NCBI GenBank assembly: GCA_023511915.1 | Contig: JAIMAN010000010.1 | Span: forward strand, 1-60,085 | DNA from: Armatimonadota bacterium | GTDB lineage: Bacteria; Armatimonadota; Fimbriimonadia; Fimbriimonadales; GBS-DC | DNA length: 60,085 bases | Reading direction: 5' to 3' | In this document: one piece after another, positions 60,061-60,085 of the stretch | How the letters are laid out: each line of letters starts with the position of its first letter | Position numbering within the stretch: position 1 is the stretch's first letter | Program-made: the position numbers and the translations under genes | The notes under the pieces: generated by a model | The model's database searches: none | Told to the model about the DNA's origin: nothing | The model's input: the letters and a program-made list of their open reading frames with translations, nothing else

Positions 60061-60085
60061 GTGTAGGGGCGCACGGCAGTGCGCC
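60061..60085 (+). repeat. 25-bp dispersed repeat, copy 2 (cut by window end)
   Basis: GTGTAGGGGCGCACGGCAG followed by TGCGCC matches 49065-49089 at 24 of 25 positions. It may extend past the window edge. Confidence 0.6.

Overview
This is a GC-rich (roughly 60-65 % by eye), gene-dense bacterial chromosome segment with about 55 protein genes, one tRNA gene and a strong candidate for the chromosomal replication origin. Gene content fits a heterotrophic, probably thermophilic Gram-negative-type bacterium. Several traits suggest Armatimonadota: GntR regulators with LacI-like sensor domains, secreted proteins ending in dockerin-like EF-hand loops, an H-X9-DG prepilin and a Tricorn protease. This placement is inference; no marker gene in the window settles it.

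Layout. 1-4.5 kb: a frameshifted DNA methyltransferase fragment running off the left edge, a tandem HD-GYP protein, a GntR/LacI-type regulator with its own palindromic operator, and trpE. 4.6-11.7 kb: a secreted phosphodiester glycosidase, tRNA-Cys, an ABC-type permease, an MNT/HEPN toxin-antitoxin-like pair, rplJ-rplL with an L10 leader, a nitrilase-family amidase, a small DUF2283 pair and hpt. 11.7-18.2 kb: carB, an oriC-like cluster of eleven DnaA boxes, a glycosyltransferase, rsmG and an HDOD protein. 18.2-29.8 kb: a dockerin-tailed secreted protein, a secreted GH13 enzyme, nicotinate phosphoribosyltransferase, grpE-glmM, and parA-parB followed by a GH29 fucosidase and an isochorismatase-family hydrolase. 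29.7-39.4 kb: proline dehydrogenase, acylphosphatase, a large membrane protein, a VKOR-DsbA fusion, hisS, a methyltransferase and an AddB-like nuclease. 39.5-48.8 kb: a second dockerin-tailed protein, a Cys-rich protein, a prepilin, an MFS transporter, nadD-rsfS-TPR, a lipoyl E2 and a DUF2092-like protein. 48.8-60 kb: a palindrome-rich intergenic region, Tricorn protease, SthA-type transhydrogenase, EF-P, a hybrid histidine kinase, an M28 peptidase, a cobalamin-binding-type protein and a secreted protein of unknown function.

Two genome-scale habits stand out. First, the -10 element is very uniform (GG followed by TAYAMT), and in about ten genes it lies only 6-10 bases before the start codon, so these transcripts should be leaderless or nearly so. 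Other genes have a normal leader with a GGAGG ribosome-binding site. Second, the genome carries several families of GC-rich palindromic repeats between genes. One 48-bp copy lies in frame inside carB, and another palindrome forms the C-terminal tail of the HEPN gene.

The oriC candidate (about 15.14-15.49 kb), with rsmG, parA and parB within 12 kb, makes this an origin-proximal region. dnaA and dnaN are not in the window. I see no CRISPR array, prophage, insertion sequence or rRNA gene. The nearest thing to an undescribed system is the combination of the bipolar DnaA-box origin with a trio-like motif, the leaderless promoter class and the mobile-looking palindromes that invade reading frames.
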